Of a stretch of DNA of 64,000 nt, positions 9,301 through 17,281 are shown piece after piece; positions within the stretch are counted from its first letter, which is position 1, and each line of letters begins with the position of its first letter. Source of the DNA: Prosthecobacter gellanilyticus (GTDB taxonomy: Bacteria > Verrucomicrobiota > Verrucomicrobiia > Verrucomicrobiales > Verrucomicrobiaceae); contig NZ_BKAG01000013.1 of the NCBI RefSeq assembly GCF_007992435.1, forward strand, positions 62,001 through 126,000. Reading direction: 5' to 3'. Both the position numbers and the translations under genes were made by a program. The notes under the pieces were generated by a model. That model was not told where the DNA came from. It saw nothing but the letters and a program-made list of their open reading frames with translations, and made no database searches.

Positions 9301-9993
9301 GGTGGCGCCGTCAGCATCGCCGAAGCGATTGAGGATGTCTTTCGGGCCAGGGACGATGGCGTCGGGGAGCTCTTCGATCTGGATGTTGCGGAAGGCGATG
9401 ACGGCCTTGCACTTGCCGTGGATCTGCAGGGCGATGTGGCCCTTCATTTCGATGCCGGGCTCGCGCTCGGTGTAGTCGACGGTGCGCACGCCATTGACGA
9501 AGATCTGGATGCGCTGGTCCTCGACCTTGATCTCGTGCTTGTTCCATTCGCCCGGCTTTTCGGCGCTCTTGATCAATTCTTCCGCAGGTTTGGAGAGCAT
9601 GGTCTTGCGGCGTGACTCATCATAGAGGCAGCCGCTGTAACCGGCACCGATGTCCGCCTGGTAGCCGATCATTTCGTTCGGCGGCTCTTTGATGCGCAGG
9701 CTGCGGAACTGCACGCCGCCATTCACGAAGCCTTCGGTACCTTCGAGCTTGTACTCGAGGCTGATGCGGAAGTTCCGGTACTGCTTCTTGGTGGCAAGGA
9801 ACTCGTTCTGCGGGTTGCCTTCCCCGTCCTGAGTGCCGCCGTAGATCACGCCATCCTGGATGCGCCAGACCTTGGTGGTCTCGCCTTCCCAACCGTTGAA
9901 GGTCTTGCCATCAAAGAGCGGGACGGTATCCGCCGCTGAGGCAGTGCTGAGGATCAGAAGCGGGGACAGGAGAAGGAGGGCGGACCTGAGCAT
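6376..9993 (-). CDS. Secreted DUF1080 / SGNH-like / membrane-bound dehydrogenase / heme c fusion protein
   Basis: 1205 residues with a signal peptide (about 1-20, STASA cleavage region). Order: DUF1080 domain (about 25-215); an SGNH/GDSL-hydrolase-like domain (about 235-450, ending in the family-typical DNGLHLNELG); a propeller of the PVC membrane-bound dehydrogenase type (about 530-930, GRLWVTCSPTYP, GDGSLWFTQG-like strands, AGHNCWGVAFD); HEAT-like helices; and a cytochrome c domain with CLNCH near residue 1095 and Met-rich PMPPMG as possible axial ligand. Expected periplasmic or surface enzyme coupled to electron transfer. The SGNH block reads LTGQT where GDS is expected, so hydrolase activity is doubtful. 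It faces the related fusion gene ending at 6110. Confidence 0.85.
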   Translation of the reverse strand: MLRSALLLLSPLLILSTASAADTVPLFDGKTFNGWEGETTKVWRIQDGVIYGGTQDGEGNPQNEFLATKKQYRNFRISLEYKLEGTEGFVNGGVQFRSLRIKEPPNEMIGYQADIGAGYSGCLYDESRRKTMLSKPAEELIKSAEKPGEWNKHEIKVEDQRIQIFVNGVRTVDYTEREPGIEMKGHIALQIHGKCKAVIAFRNIQIEELPDAIVPGPKDILNRFGDADGATTALVPFKDNRFEVTNNEVVVLTGQTNLVREQKAGELEAILSHGLADKQPRFRSMAWEGDTVYEQWRDLNFGDWKGQLDAVGAGIVICQFGQVESFDGKARLAEFTSAYHRLLDQFRSRTPRLVLISPMPFEATGSPHAPDLTKRNEDVKAYAEAVREIAKQRGAIFVDLFTTLSIPAAKARITDNGLHLNELGLRTVGQLIASQLGVSTSDSDDLSKIREAIVEKNRLWFDCWRPANWSFVYGDRVTQMFGKPAADAPSLREAFESHKPLIAKMDQRIHSLARGEQVPPLEPAPKPVTEAVLTAEQQMAAFTVAEGYEINLFASETQGVAKPTQFSWDEKGRLWVTCSPTYPQALPGVKPSDYILVLEDTDHDGVADKHTRFAEGLTMVQGVELGDGGVYVCDFDQLLHLKDTDGDGKADVKKVLFSGFGIGDTHQLVNSICHGPDGSLWFTQGLHAFSRVETSHGLAILEKAGVWRYNPRTEKMEGFFNGGKAGHNCWGVAFDDYNQVFHKSGDRPAGYFSTPGLIAIKDPDEYHPTGMLFDSSPKTNSLDIIGTKALPDDIQGCALIGGYFGSVVELHRFADEGSGFKTTQLPKLVKSSDTSFRPVDVSVGPDGAMYLCDWFNPVIGHYQASYADPRRDRSHGRIWRITAKGRPSVKQPALATMKPAELLEQIKSPERWTRYQAKRLLFDLPAKEALAACDAFIAKENDERVLMDVCGIYEAHQSPNAALLARLHQAKDGRVRAYAARVIGAWANQLPNTSILLTEAANDTHPRVRLEAVVASARIQKPETVTITTQVLQQPTDKFIDYALKQAVRALQPQWQSQLGKLTFKNPAQAEYVKKIASAAPVVAHPGKVVYDALCLNCHQPEGKGLPGVYPSIAESDWVNGDPARLIKVVLHGLTGPIQVNGTAFTQLAPIPMPPMGLDDQQMADVLTYVRSEFGNKSPAVTPAQVKTIRDATQRTTFWTEPELK

Positions 9994-10072
9994 GAAGGCA
10001 GCGGGAAGTGGAGTTTCGAGGAGGCGAGCTATCCTGTACGCGATGGGTGCGTGGCAACTTCATTCTCTTTAA

Positions 10073-10107
10073 GTGCGGAGTTCGGAAGGCGGAGGTCGGA
10101 GTTAGGA
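10073..10107. repeat. Five tandem 7-bp units
   Basis: Units GTGCGGA, GTTCGGA, AGGCGGA, GGTCGGA and GTTAGGA follow each other without gaps; the consensus is GNNCGGA. The array lies at the 5' side of the large DUF1080 gene spacer. Confidence 0.75.
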
Positions 10108-10194
10108 AGAGGCGGCCTTGTGGGGGCGAAACGGGGATGACTGAAAATGGGGGACGGTGGAGTGGCGGAGCGGAGGATAGGGTGGTGGCAGGAT

Positions 10195-10218
10195 GCCACC
10201 CCATTGGAATGGGGTGGC
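10195..10218. repeat. Perfect GC-rich palindrome
   Basis: An 11-bp arm GCCACCCCATT is followed after only two bases by its exact complement AATGGGGTGGC. It could form a cruciform or RNA hairpin. No T-run follows on either strand. Confidence 0.65.
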
Positions 10219-10280
10219 ACGGTTGGAGGTCAGATTGCCCTCGGCACCCCCGCCGACTGAAGGTCAAGACAACTTAAAAA

Positions 10281-10346
10281 TTCAGTAATTATGGTTTTTA
10301 GATTGATATTTTCTAAATTTGAGTTATTAATTCCATAATTACTGAA
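10281..10346. repeat. AT-rich segment with 14-bp perfect inverted repeat
   Basis: TTCAGTAATTATGG at 10281-10294 is matched exactly by CCATAATTACTGAA at 10333-10346; the 38-bp centre is nearly all A/T. It ends 8 bp before the start codon of the 3D-domain lipoprotein gene, so it is either an operator or 5'-UTR structure for that gene or a remnant mobile sequence. Confidence 0.7.
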
Positions 10347-10354
10347 ATAAAGCC

Positions 10355-11062
10355 ATGAACGCCTCTCGCCAACTGACCGGACTGCTGGGGACCATTGCCC
10401 TCCTTGCTTCGCTGTCTTCCTGCGCACTGCCGGAAGGTGGATTCAGCGCTCAAGAGGCTGAAAATGTGAGCGGCGTGCCGCTTCAGCCAGGCGTGAAATA
10501 TGAGGTCAGAAAGGCTCTCGCCGCAGGCGTGGCCTTCAAACCGACAGAGATGAAGCGTTACTATTTTGTGCTGGAGGCTCCGCGGCCTCCGCTCATGTCG
10601 GCGGCTAGCATTCCGGGACAGCACATGAAGGTGCGCACCACGGCCTACTGCCATGATGAGTCCGATCACATCGTTTACGGGGCCAAGAACGCCTTGGGAA
10701 CGCCACTCAAATTTGGGAACATTCGCAGCGCTGCAGCAGATTGGTCAATGTATCCGGTGGGCACAAAATTCCGAATCGCCGGTCAGCCGGGGGTCACTTA
10801 TGTGGTGGATGATTACGGCAGCGCCCTCGTCGGCACCGGCACGATCGACATCTACAAGCCGACCCGCGGTTTGATGGATGCGTGGGGTGTGCGGCATGTG
10901 GACATCGAAGTACTGCAGTGGGGCTCGTATGAGCAGAGCATGAACATCATGCGCGACCGCATGAAGTGGCCGCATGTGCGCGAGATGATGCGCGGCATCC
11001 AGGAGCGCATGTTCAGCACACGGACCGGTGGATATCAGGGCCCGATCACAGCGGCGCTGTGA
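10355..11062 (+). CDS. 3D-domain lipoprotein (peptidoglycan-active double-psi barrel)
   Basis: 235 residues with a lipoprotein signal: hydrophobic stretch then lipobox LSSC at about residue 23. The central part (about 95-180) is a 3D domain, the double-psi beta-barrel shared with MltA-type lytic transglycosylases: VRTTAYCHDES at its start, YPVGTKFRI in the middle and the Asp-containing strand VVDDYGSALVGTGTIDIY. Such proteins cleave or remodel peptidoglycan at the envelope. The last 50 residues are helical and unassigned. It is followed in the same direction by an esterase and an N-acetylmuramoyl-L-alanine amidase gene, consistent with a cell-wall role. An AT-rich inverted repeat sits directly in front of the start. 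Confidence 0.75.
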   Translation: MNASRQLTGLLGTIALLASLSSCALPEGGFSAQEAENVSGVPLQPGVKYEVRKALAAGVAFKPTEMKRYYFVLEAPRPPLMSAASIPGQHMKVRTTAYCHDESDHIVYGAKNALGTPLKFGNIRSAAADWSMYPVGTKFRIAGQPGVTYVVDDYGSALVGTGTIDIYKPTRGLMDAWGVRHVDIEVLQWGSYEQSMNIMRDRMKWPHVREMMRGIQERMFSTRTGGYQGPITAAL

Positions 11063-11109
11063 TTCGTTGGAAAAGATGGCTCACATGCATCGTTTGAGGG
11101 CGCATAATC

Positions 11110-12324
11110 ATGCGTCCTCTTTTTTTGTTCTTGTGGCTGGTGGCTTCAGGCAGTGTGTGTGCCCAGACAACTGCGCCGATGGCGATCACGCCGGTGGCTT
11201 TGGAAAGGGCCCTGACCTCTGCCCCTGATCACACAGCGGCGAAGGATCTGCATCAGCAGGTGATGCGGCTCTTTGGAAAACAGAATCTGCTCAAAGGCAA
11301 GGCGAGCGCGCGCATCGAAGGTACGACGGTGGCCTGGGCTGTGATGGATCCGCATCCTGCGCAGGTGGTGCGTGCTGATGGGACGGTGGTCGGCCATATG
11401 ACCTCTCTCGGTGATGACGGTCTGCAGGTGCTGGTGAAGACGGTGCCGAACTTCAGCGAGTTTCAATACCAGATCGTGGCGGGTGGTGCGACGCGTGTGG
11501 GTGGCATGGTGCACGTGGAGAACTATGAGTACACGGCGGACAGCAAGAGGAAGAAAGATGTACCGCAAGGCCGGCTGGAGAAGTTCACCTGGAAGGACAG
11601 CCGCATCTTCCCGGACACGGTGCGTGATGTGACAGTGTACATCCCGCAGCAGTATCAGCCCGACAGCGAGGCCTGCCTGATGGTGTGGCAGGATGGCAGC
11701 CGGCATGTGGACCCAAACGGCTCGATGAGGGTGAGCGTCGTCTTTGACAATCTCATCCATCAAAAGGAGATGCCGGTGACGATCGGCGTGTTTGTGGATC
11801 CTGGCCGCCAACCTAACCAAAAGGCTGGCGAGAAAGCGAAGAACCGGAGCTTTGAGTATGACGGGCTGGGTGATGCGTATGCGCGCTTCCTTCTGGAGGA
11901 GATCCTGCCGGAGGTGCAGAAGCGGCAGAAGGTGAAGTTCCGCCAGCAGCCCGAGGCGTGGGCCATCGCTGGAGGTTCCTCAGGTGGCATCTGCGCCTTC
12001 ACGGCGGCATGGGAGCGGCCGCAGAAGTTTCACAAGGTGCTGAGCTGGGTGGGCACGTTTGTGGACATCCGCGGCGGCAATGCTTATCCCTATCTGGTGA
12101 GGATCACGGAGAAGAAGCCGATCCGCGTGTACCTGCTGGATGGCACGAACGATCTGGACAACAAGTTTGGCAACTGGCCGATCGCCAACCGGATGATGGA
12201 AGCGAGCCTGAAGTACATGAAGTATGATTACCGCATGGACTGGACGGAGTGCTTTCACGGCAGCAAAGGCATGGCTCCTGCTCTGCCTGATGCTTTACGC
12301 TGGCTCTGGCGTGACGTGAAGTGA
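11110..12324 (+). CDS. Secreted esterase of the enterochelin-esterase/esterase D-like family
   Basis: 404 residues with a signal peptide (about 1-19, GSVCAQ). An N-terminal immunoglobulin-like/early-set region (about 60-165) precedes an alpha/beta-hydrolase domain (about 180-400). Visible are RDVTVYIPQQY at its start, the nucleophile elbow GGSSGG near residue 297, an acidic candidate in LLDGTNDLDNK and a C-terminal catalytic His in ECFHGSKGM. The family hydrolyses ester bonds in siderophores or in esterified polysaccharides; which one is not decidable here. It starts 47 bp after the 3D lipoprotein gene on the same strand and may share its transcript. Confidence 0.8.
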   Translation: MRPLFLFLWLVASGSVCAQTTAPMAITPVALERALTSAPDHTAAKDLHQQVMRLFGKQNLLKGKASARIEGTTVAWAVMDPHPAQVVRADGTVVGHMTSLGDDGLQVLVKTVPNFSEFQYQIVAGGATRVGGMVHVENYEYTADSKRKKDVPQGRLEKFTWKDSRIFPDTVRDVTVYIPQQYQPDSEACLMVWQDGSRHVDPNGSMRVSVVFDNLIHQKEMPVTIGVFVDPGRQPNQKAGEKAKNRSFEYDGLGDAYARFLLEEILPEVQKRQKVKFRQQPEAWAIAGGSSGGICAFTAAWERPQKFHKVLSWVGTFVDIRGGNAYPYLVRITEKKPIRVYLLDGTNDLDNKFGNWPIANRMMEASLKYMKYDYRMDWTECFHGSKGMAPALPDALRWLWRDVK

Positions 12325-12382
12325 GGGAAAGACCTCACTCCTTTGTCTTGGCAGGGCTGGGTTCTTACTCCACGATCTCTGC

Positions 12383-13105
12383 ATGACCTTCCTCCGCCTT
12401 GCTACTGCTGTCGTTGGTGTGCTGTTCCTGGCCTCGTGCCAGGCGCCGAGTCTGCCCGGCATGGGCCGAGGCGGGAGCACGTATGGTGATCGCGCGGGAC
12501 CTCAGGGTTTCAGGACGGTGGTGATCGATGCTGGACATGGCGGCAAGGACTCGGGCGCACGTGCCCGGGGGCTGACAGAGAAGACGTATGCGCTGGACAT
12601 CGCGAAGCGGGTGCGCGCTGAGCTTTCGGGCTATCGGGTGATCATGGTGCGCAGTGATGACCGCTTCATTGAACTGGATGACCGGGTGCGGATCGCCAGC
12701 CGGAGCGGTGATGCGGTGCTGGTGAGCATCCACCTGAACTATGGGCGGAGTTATCGCGCAGGGCCGGAGACCTACTGGTGGCGGGTGGACAGCTATGGGC
12801 TGGCGCGGAGGCTGCACCAGAACATGAATGCGGTGTGTCCGCATGAATCCGGCAATGCGGGCTTTGTGCGCCGGAGGCTGAGGCTGACCCGCAATCCGAC
12901 GATCCCCTGCGTGCTGGTGGAGTGCGGGTATCTGACGAATTCACGGGATGCGAGCTCGCTGGCGTCCTCGGCTTATCGCGAGCGCATGGCGGAGGCCATC
13001 GCGAGGGCGATCAAGACGCAGTCGGCGTCTGGTGACTCGGGCATGGGACCGCTGCCGAGGCCGATCTATGCGCCGCCGAGCAAGGCCAGTGATGCGCGGG
13101 GGTAG
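12383..13105 (+). CDS. N-acetylmuramoyl-L-alanine amidase (Amidase_3), lipoprotein
   Basis: 240 residues. The N-terminus is a lipoprotein signal (VLFLASC lipobox at about residue 19). The zinc amidase fold spans about 45-215: VVIDAGHGGKDSGA carries the first zinc His, the Glu in LTEKTYALDIA the second ligand, VSIHLNYG the third, and VLVECGYLTN the catalytic Glu with the usual invariant glycine. The enzyme cleaves the bond between muramic acid and L-Ala in peptidoglycan. A Ser/Pro-rich tail follows. It is 58 bp downstream of the esterase. The protein is short and lacks AMIN or SPOR domains. Confidence 0.88.
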   Translation: MTFLRLATAVVGVLFLASCQAPSLPGMGRGGSTYGDRAGPQGFRTVVIDAGHGGKDSGARARGLTEKTYALDIAKRVRAELSGYRVIMVRSDDRFIELDDRVRIASRSGDAVLVSIHLNYGRSYRAGPETYWWRVDSYGLARRLHQNMNAVCPHESGNAGFVRRRLRLTRNPTIPCVLVECGYLTNSRDASSLASSAYRERMAEAIARAIKTQSASGDSGMGPLPRPIYAPPSKASDARG

Positions 13106-13201
13106 ACAGGCCCGGTCCAGCCCAGGTTTGGTTTCGGAATTGTCTCCGACTTCTGTTTGATCTCGATCTTCCAGCAGTCAATCTCTCGCCTAACCAAATC
13201 C

Positions 13202-13840
13202 ATGAAAGCAGCTCTCCGCCATCTCCTCATCACCCTGACCGGCCTCACGGCCAACGCCCATGCCGACACCTGGGGGCTGGCGGACGGCATGAGTTTTGAA
13301 GCTCAGATCAAGGGGGTGATGCCGGGCATGACGATCTTCACCCTGGCCAGCGGGCTGGAACAGCGCATCGAGACGAGCAAGCTGTCTGATGACAGTCGCA
13401 AGAAACTGGCCGAGTCGCTGGGGCTGGTGGTGGCCGCGCCTGCTACCACGGCATCTGCGGCACCCACGCCCGCGATGCCTCAAGCGGCTCCTGGAACGGC
13501 GAGCACGACGGCAGGGGTGATGCCCACGGTGGCCCGTGATCCGGGGGCCATGGATGCCACGGATGTGAACATGATCGATTCCCAGTTCGGCAAGCGCGGG
13601 ACGGTGATCGGCAAGGTGAAGACGGTGATCACGCTGGGCAGCAGCGGTCACAAGAAGCTGACGTTTGAGGGGACAGATTTCAACGTCTTCATCAGCAAGC
13701 GGTCCCTGGATCAGAACAGTGACTGGCACCTGGATGATCTCGCGGGGAAGACGGTGCAGGTGACGGGCGAAGTCGCGAAGTTTCAGGAGCAGTTGCAGAT
13801 CTCGCCACGGGAGCCTTCGCAGGTGGGGGTGGTGGAGTGA
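13202..13840 (+). CDS. Secreted protein with SHD1-like and OB-fold-like domains
   Basis: 212 residues; the ATG at 13202 is chosen because it gives a clean signal peptide (about 1-21, ANAHA). Residues about 22-70 (MSFEAQIKGVMPGMTIFTL, RIETSKLSDDSRKKL) resemble the SHD1-type beta-domain common in secreted planctomycete and verrucomicrobial proteins. An Ala/Pro/Thr linker follows (about 75-118). The C-terminal 95 residues (GTVIGKVKTVI, KKLTFEGTDFNVFI, DLAGKTVQVTGEV) look like an OB-fold. Role unknown; the location after envelope genes suggests an extracytoplasmic job. Confidence 0.65.
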   Translation: MKAALRHLLITLTGLTANAHADTWGLADGMSFEAQIKGVMPGMTIFTLASGLEQRIETSKLSDDSRKKLAESLGLVVAAPATTASAAPTPAMPQAAPGTASTTAGVMPTVARDPGAMDATDVNMIDSQFGKRGTVIGKVKTVITLGSSGHKKLTFEGTDFNVFISKRSLDQNSDWHLDDLAGKTVQVTGEVAKFQEQLQISPREPSQVGVVE

Positions 13841-13885
13841 GGTCGTGATGCGCTCGGACATGCGAGATCGTGGGAGGTAGCTGGC

Positions 13886-14004
13886 CTTCTCGCGCCCTTC
13901 CAGGGCGCGATAACGTGAGAGATTTACTGCCCCTCAAACCGGTGGTTCTCGCAAGCTGCGCTTGCTTCACCACCGGCTAATTTCTCTCGAGCCTCCGGCT
14001 CGCC
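13886..14004. repeat. Dispersed repeat family B, copy 1
   Basis: About 120 bp matching 20383-20502: both begin CTTCTCGCGCCCTTCCAGGG, share ACGTGAG, then GGTTCTCGC..CTTCACC..CCGGCTAAT and end TCTCGAGCCTCCGGCTCGCC or its one-base variant. It contains three potential hairpins, including GGTGGT/ACCACC. It sits between two convergent genes and could act as a bidirectional stop. Confidence 0.8.
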
Positions 14005-14013
14005 GAACCAAGA

Positions 14014-15309
14014 TTACACCAAGCCCTTCTGGCGCTTGGCGTGGAGGGCGGCGGCGTATTCGCTGCTGTTGAAGTCCACGTAGGCCTCGGAGAGGTCGGT
14101 GGTGTAGACGGTGTGGTTGGCGCTGCCGCTGTTCAGGTCGATGGTGACGGTGAAACGGGGCTCCTTGACGACCTTTTCGAGATCGGAGACGGCGGTCTTG
14201 GAGGTGAGGCCGCCTTTGCAGGCGATGAGGCCGTTGAAGTAGATGTCGATCAACTCCTCCTTGATGCGGGCGCCGGAATAACCAACAGCGTGAATGATGC
14301 GACCCCAGTTAGGATCACTGCCATTGAAAGAGCATTTCACGAGGAGGCTCTTGGCGACTGTCTCTGCGGCCTTGCGGGCATCTGCCTGGGTGCGGGCATG
14401 GACCACGCGGATCTCGACGAACTTGGTGACGCGCTCGCCATCGCTGACGATCATCTTGGCGAGCTCCATCATGACCTTTTGAAGGGCGCAGCGGAAGATC
14501 TCGGCCTCGGGGCTGCCTTTCTTGATGGCGGGAGCCTCGGCCTGGCCGTTGCTCATGACGATGACGGTGTCATTCGTGCTGGTATCACCATCAATGGTGA
14601 TGCGGTTGAAGGACTGGTCGACTGCGAAGCGCATGGCGCGCTTGAGCTCATCCCTGGAGACTTTGGCGTCCGTGGTGATGAAGCTGAGCATGGTGGCCAT
14701 GTTCGGGCAGATCATGCCGGCACCTTTGGCGATGCCGCCGACACGGAAGCTGGCGCCTTTGCCCAGCGGCACTTCGATGGCGTAGATTTTTGGCTTCGTA
14801 TCGCTCGTCATGATGGCGCGAGCGGCGTCTTCATTGCCTGTGGGGCTGAGCTTGGCGGCGACTTCGCTCACACGCGGAGTAATGCGCTGGATGGGCATGT
14901 TCATGCCGATGATGCCGGTGGAGCAAACGAGCACCTCACGCATCTTCAAACCAAGGGCTTCAGCCGTGGCCTTGCACATGGCCTTGGCGTCCTGAATGCC
15001 TTGCGGGCCGGTGCAGGCGTTGGCATTGCCGCTGTTGGCGATGATGGCACGGGCATCCCCCAGCTTCACATGCTGCTGGGAGACACGCACGCAGGCGGCA
15101 CGCACCTTGTTCGTGGTGAAGACGGCATCCGTGATGGCGGGTGTGTCTGACGTGATGAGCGCGAGGTCGAGACGCAGCACTTCAGGGTTCTTGATGCCGC
15201 AAGCCACGGCCGCAGCGCGGAAACCACGCGGAGCGGTGACACCGCCGTCGATGGATTTGAAGGGCACGCTCTTCTTGGAGCAAGGGTCGAGGTCAACAGC
15301 AGCGTTCAT
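14014..15309 (-). CDS. argJ: Bifunctional ornithine acetyltransferase / N-acetylglutamate synthase
   Basis: 431 residues from the ATG at 15309 (an in-frame TTG at 15336 would add nine residues and almost touch argC). ArgJ moves the acetyl group from N-acetylornithine to glutamate in the cyclic arginine pathway and in many bacteria also makes N-acetylglutamate. Visible family signatures: GGVTAPRGFRAAAV at the start, FTTNKVRAA, NSGNANACTG, and the self-cleavage site in GMICPNMATMLSF, where the Thr after Ala becomes the nucleophile of the beta chain; also DGDTSTNDT. It follows argC immediately in one operon, and together they cover two steps of arginine synthesis in the cytoplasm. Confidence 0.95.
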   Translation of the reverse strand: MNAAVDLDPCSKKSVPFKSIDGGVTAPRGFRAAAVACGIKNPEVLRLDLALITSDTPAITDAVFTTNKVRAACVRVSQQHVKLGDARAIIANSGNANACTGPQGIQDAKAMCKATAEALGLKMREVLVCSTGIIGMNMPIQRITPRVSEVAAKLSPTGNEDAARAIMTSDTKPKIYAIEVPLGKGASFRVGGIAKGAGMICPNMATMLSFITTDAKVSRDELKRAMRFAVDQSFNRITIDGDTSTNDTVIVMSNGQAEAPAIKKGSPEAEIFRCALQKVMMELAKMIVSDGERVTKFVEIRVVHARTQADARKAAETVAKSLLVKCSFNGSDPNWGRIIHAVGYSGARIKEELIDIYFNGLIACKGGLTSKTAVSDLEKVVKEPRFTVTIDLNSGSANHTVYTTDLSEAYVDFNSSEYAAALHAKRQKGLV

Positions 15310-15337
15310 CGGGAGTGAAGGCGTTTTCGTTTTCAAA

Positions 15338-16387
15338 TCAAATGTTCATGAGGCCTGCGGTCGGCTCGAAACCGCAGACGAGGTTGAAGTTCTGAACGGC
15401 CTGGCCGGACGCTCCTTTGCCAATGTTGTCCTCAACGCTCATCAAAATGAGCTGGCCGGCGCGGGCATCATAGGCCCAGCCGACATCGACGAAGTTTGTG
15501 CCGACGACGTTCTTGGTGTCGGGGCTCTTATTGGCGCCGAGCAGACGCACGAAGGGCTGGCCTGCATAGAAGGTCTGGAGGGCCTCGCCGACTTGGTCGA
15601 GCGTGACACCGGGCTTCACGCTGGCGAAGATGGTGGTGCAGATGCCGGAGTGCGTGGGCACCAGGTGCGGCACGAAGGTGAGCTTCACCGGATGGCCTGC
15701 GGCGATCTCGAGCTCCTGGCCGATCTCGCTGAGGTGGCGGTGCTTGGGCACACTGTAGGTGCGCACGCTGTTCTGCACTTCACAGAAGAGGAGCGGCACG
15801 CTTTCCTTGCGGCCTGCGCCGCTGGCTCCGCTCATGCTGGAGACAGAGAGAGGTGCATCGCCCAACAGCCCGGCTTTAAGCAAGGGGATGAGCGGCACGA
15901 GAATGCTCGTGGGATAGCAGCCTGGGCAGGCGATGAGGCGCGCTTTCTTGATATCATCCGCACGCACTTCAGGAAGCGCATACACGGCTTCGGAGAGAAG
16001 GTCGGGCGCGGGATGCTCGTGATCGTAAAACTCTTTATACAGCTCTGCGCTGCGCAGACGGAAGTCCGCACTGAGGTCAATGACCTTGATGCCGGCATCC
16101 AGCAGGCCTTTGGCATACTCCACAGAGACGCCATGAGGCAAGGCGAGGAAAGCGATCTCAGCGCCGGTGGCTTTGAGAGTCTCAGTGTCTGGATTGGTGA
16201 ACTTCAATGAGTCCGCGACGCCGACGCCACGGAAGCGCGGGAACTCGGCAGAAAGTGCCTTCCCCGCGAGTGTGCGCGAGGTGACAGCGACGAGCTCGGC
16301 ATTGGGATGCCGCAACAGCAGACGCAGGAGTTCGATGCCGGAGTAACCACTGGCACCGAGAACAGCAACTTTGACAGAGTCAGACAT
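15338..16387 (-). CDS. argC: N-acetyl-gamma-glutamyl-phosphate reductase
   Basis: 349 residues. It reduces N-acetylglutamyl phosphate to the semialdehyde with NADPH, step three of arginine synthesis. The Rossmann motif VAVLGASGYSGIELLRLL opens the protein, the catalytic cysteine lies in IACPGCYPTS, and SGASGAGRK and the substrate-binding His in FVPHLVPTHSG are present; length is normal for the family. First gene of the argC-argJ operon, divergent from lspA across a 235-bp spacer; no convincing ArgR operator was recognised in that spacer. Confidence 0.95.
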   Translation of the reverse strand: MSDSVKVAVLGASGYSGIELLRLLLRHPNAELVAVTSRTLAGKALSAEFPRFRGVGVADSLKFTNPDTETLKATGAEIAFLALPHGVSVEYAKGLLDAGIKVIDLSADFRLRSAELYKEFYDHEHPAPDLLSEAVYALPEVRADDIKKARLIACPGCYPTSILVPLIPLLKAGLLGDAPLSVSSMSGASGAGRKESVPLLFCEVQNSVRTYSVPKHRHLSEIGQELEIAAGHPVKLTFVPHLVPTHSGICTTIFASVKPGVTLDQVGEALQTFYAGQPFVRLLGANKSPDTKNVVGTNFVDVGWAYDARAGQLILMSVEDNIGKGASGQAVQNFNLVCGFEPTAGLMNI

Positions 16388-16518
16388 GAGAGGGGGAGCG
16401 AGTATGGGGTTTCCGGCCCTTCGTGCAATCGCGATTTACAACCGATGCGTGGTCCTTTGTGAGCATCTGAAAGAATGTGAACAAAGGTCCAGGGAAGCCC
16501 AGGTGTATCTACCGGTTT

Positions 16519-16556
16519 CAGGGTGAAGCGTTGCAGGAAAAAATTTCGTCACCCTG
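16519..16556. repeat. Short inverted repeat in argC-lspA spacer
   Basis: CAGGGTGA (16519-16526) and TCACCCTG (16549-16556) are exact complements with a 22-bp spacer. It lies between two divergent genes and could be an operator or the stem of an lspA leader. The remaining spacer shows nothing else recognisable. Confidence 0.4.
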
Positions 16557-16622
16557 GGAATACGTGCCAGCGTTGGATTGGATTTGCCGGAATGGGGGAT
16601 CAGTGCTGAGTGGGGGCCGCTC

Positions 16623-17156
16623 ATGCTGAAGCTCATCCTCTGCCTTTCCCTGCCCCTCTACATTCTCGACCAGTGGTCGAAGAACTGGATCGTGGCGCAC
16701 TTTGATCTGCATGGGCGCGAGCAGGAGGTGATCCAAGGCACATTCTGGCTGCACCACATCGCCAACCGGGGTGTGGCCTTTGGTATGTTCAACGGCACGC
16801 AGTATGCGAACTATGTGTTCACCGTGGTGTCACTCAGTGCGCTAGCTTTTCTGATCTGGGGCAGCCGGACAAATCTGTTTCCGGGCAAGCTGAGCCGGCT
16901 GGCGGTGGCGCTGCTGGTTTCGGGGATTTTTGGGAATCTGACCGACCGGTTGTTTCGTCGTGAGGATGACGGAGTACTGTTTGGCGGCGGGTTCCTGAAA
17001 GGGTATGTCGTGGACTTTTTGCGGTTTGATTTTGGGTTTCCGCCGTTCAATCCGTGGCCTTCGTTCAATGTGGCGGACTCGTGCGTGGTGGTGGCGGCGG
17101 TGATGCTGGCGATTGCTTCGTTTGTGGAAGCGCCGCCGGTGAAGAAGAAGGCGTGA
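16623..17156 (+). CDS. lspA: Lipoprotein signal peptidase II
   Basis: 177 residues from the ATG at 16623, which places the first transmembrane segment at the N-terminus. LspA is the aspartic membrane protease that removes lipoprotein signal peptides after lipidation. Four hydrophobic segments are visible, and the two catalytic Asp motifs are GNLTDR and FNVADS, with DQWSK and ANRGVAFGMF as further conserved blocks. A modest insertion (about residues 108-130, REDDGVLFGGG) separates the Asp motifs. It suits this neighbourhood, which encodes several lipoproteins. Confidence 0.93.
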   Translation: MLKLILCLSLPLYILDQWSKNWIVAHFDLHGREQEVIQGTFWLHHIANRGVAFGMFNGTQYANYVFTVVSLSALAFLIWGSRTNLFPGKLSRLAVALLVSGIFGNLTDRLFRREDDGVLFGGGFLKGYVVDFLRFDFGFPPFNPWPSFNVADSCVVVAAVMLAIASFVEAPPVKKKA

Positions 17157-17281
17157 AGCCATGAAATGCTCCGCACCAGGACGTCGGACGCCTTGAAGGA
17201 TGCCTGTCCTTTGGGCGCGTGCCTACGGAGCAGAGCAGGTCTGCCGCCATACGTCATATAGACGGGCATTCTGGAGCACTC

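Larger units (their letters stand above)
9994..10354. other. Divergent intergenic spacer rich in short repeats
   Basis: 361 bp between divergent genes with no supported coding region. It contains a five-unit heptamer array (10073-10107), a 24-bp palindrome (10195-10218) and an AT-rich segment bounded by a 14-bp inverted repeat (10281-10346). Promoters for both flanking genes must lie here but no clear -35/-10 pair was identified. Confidence 0.6.
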
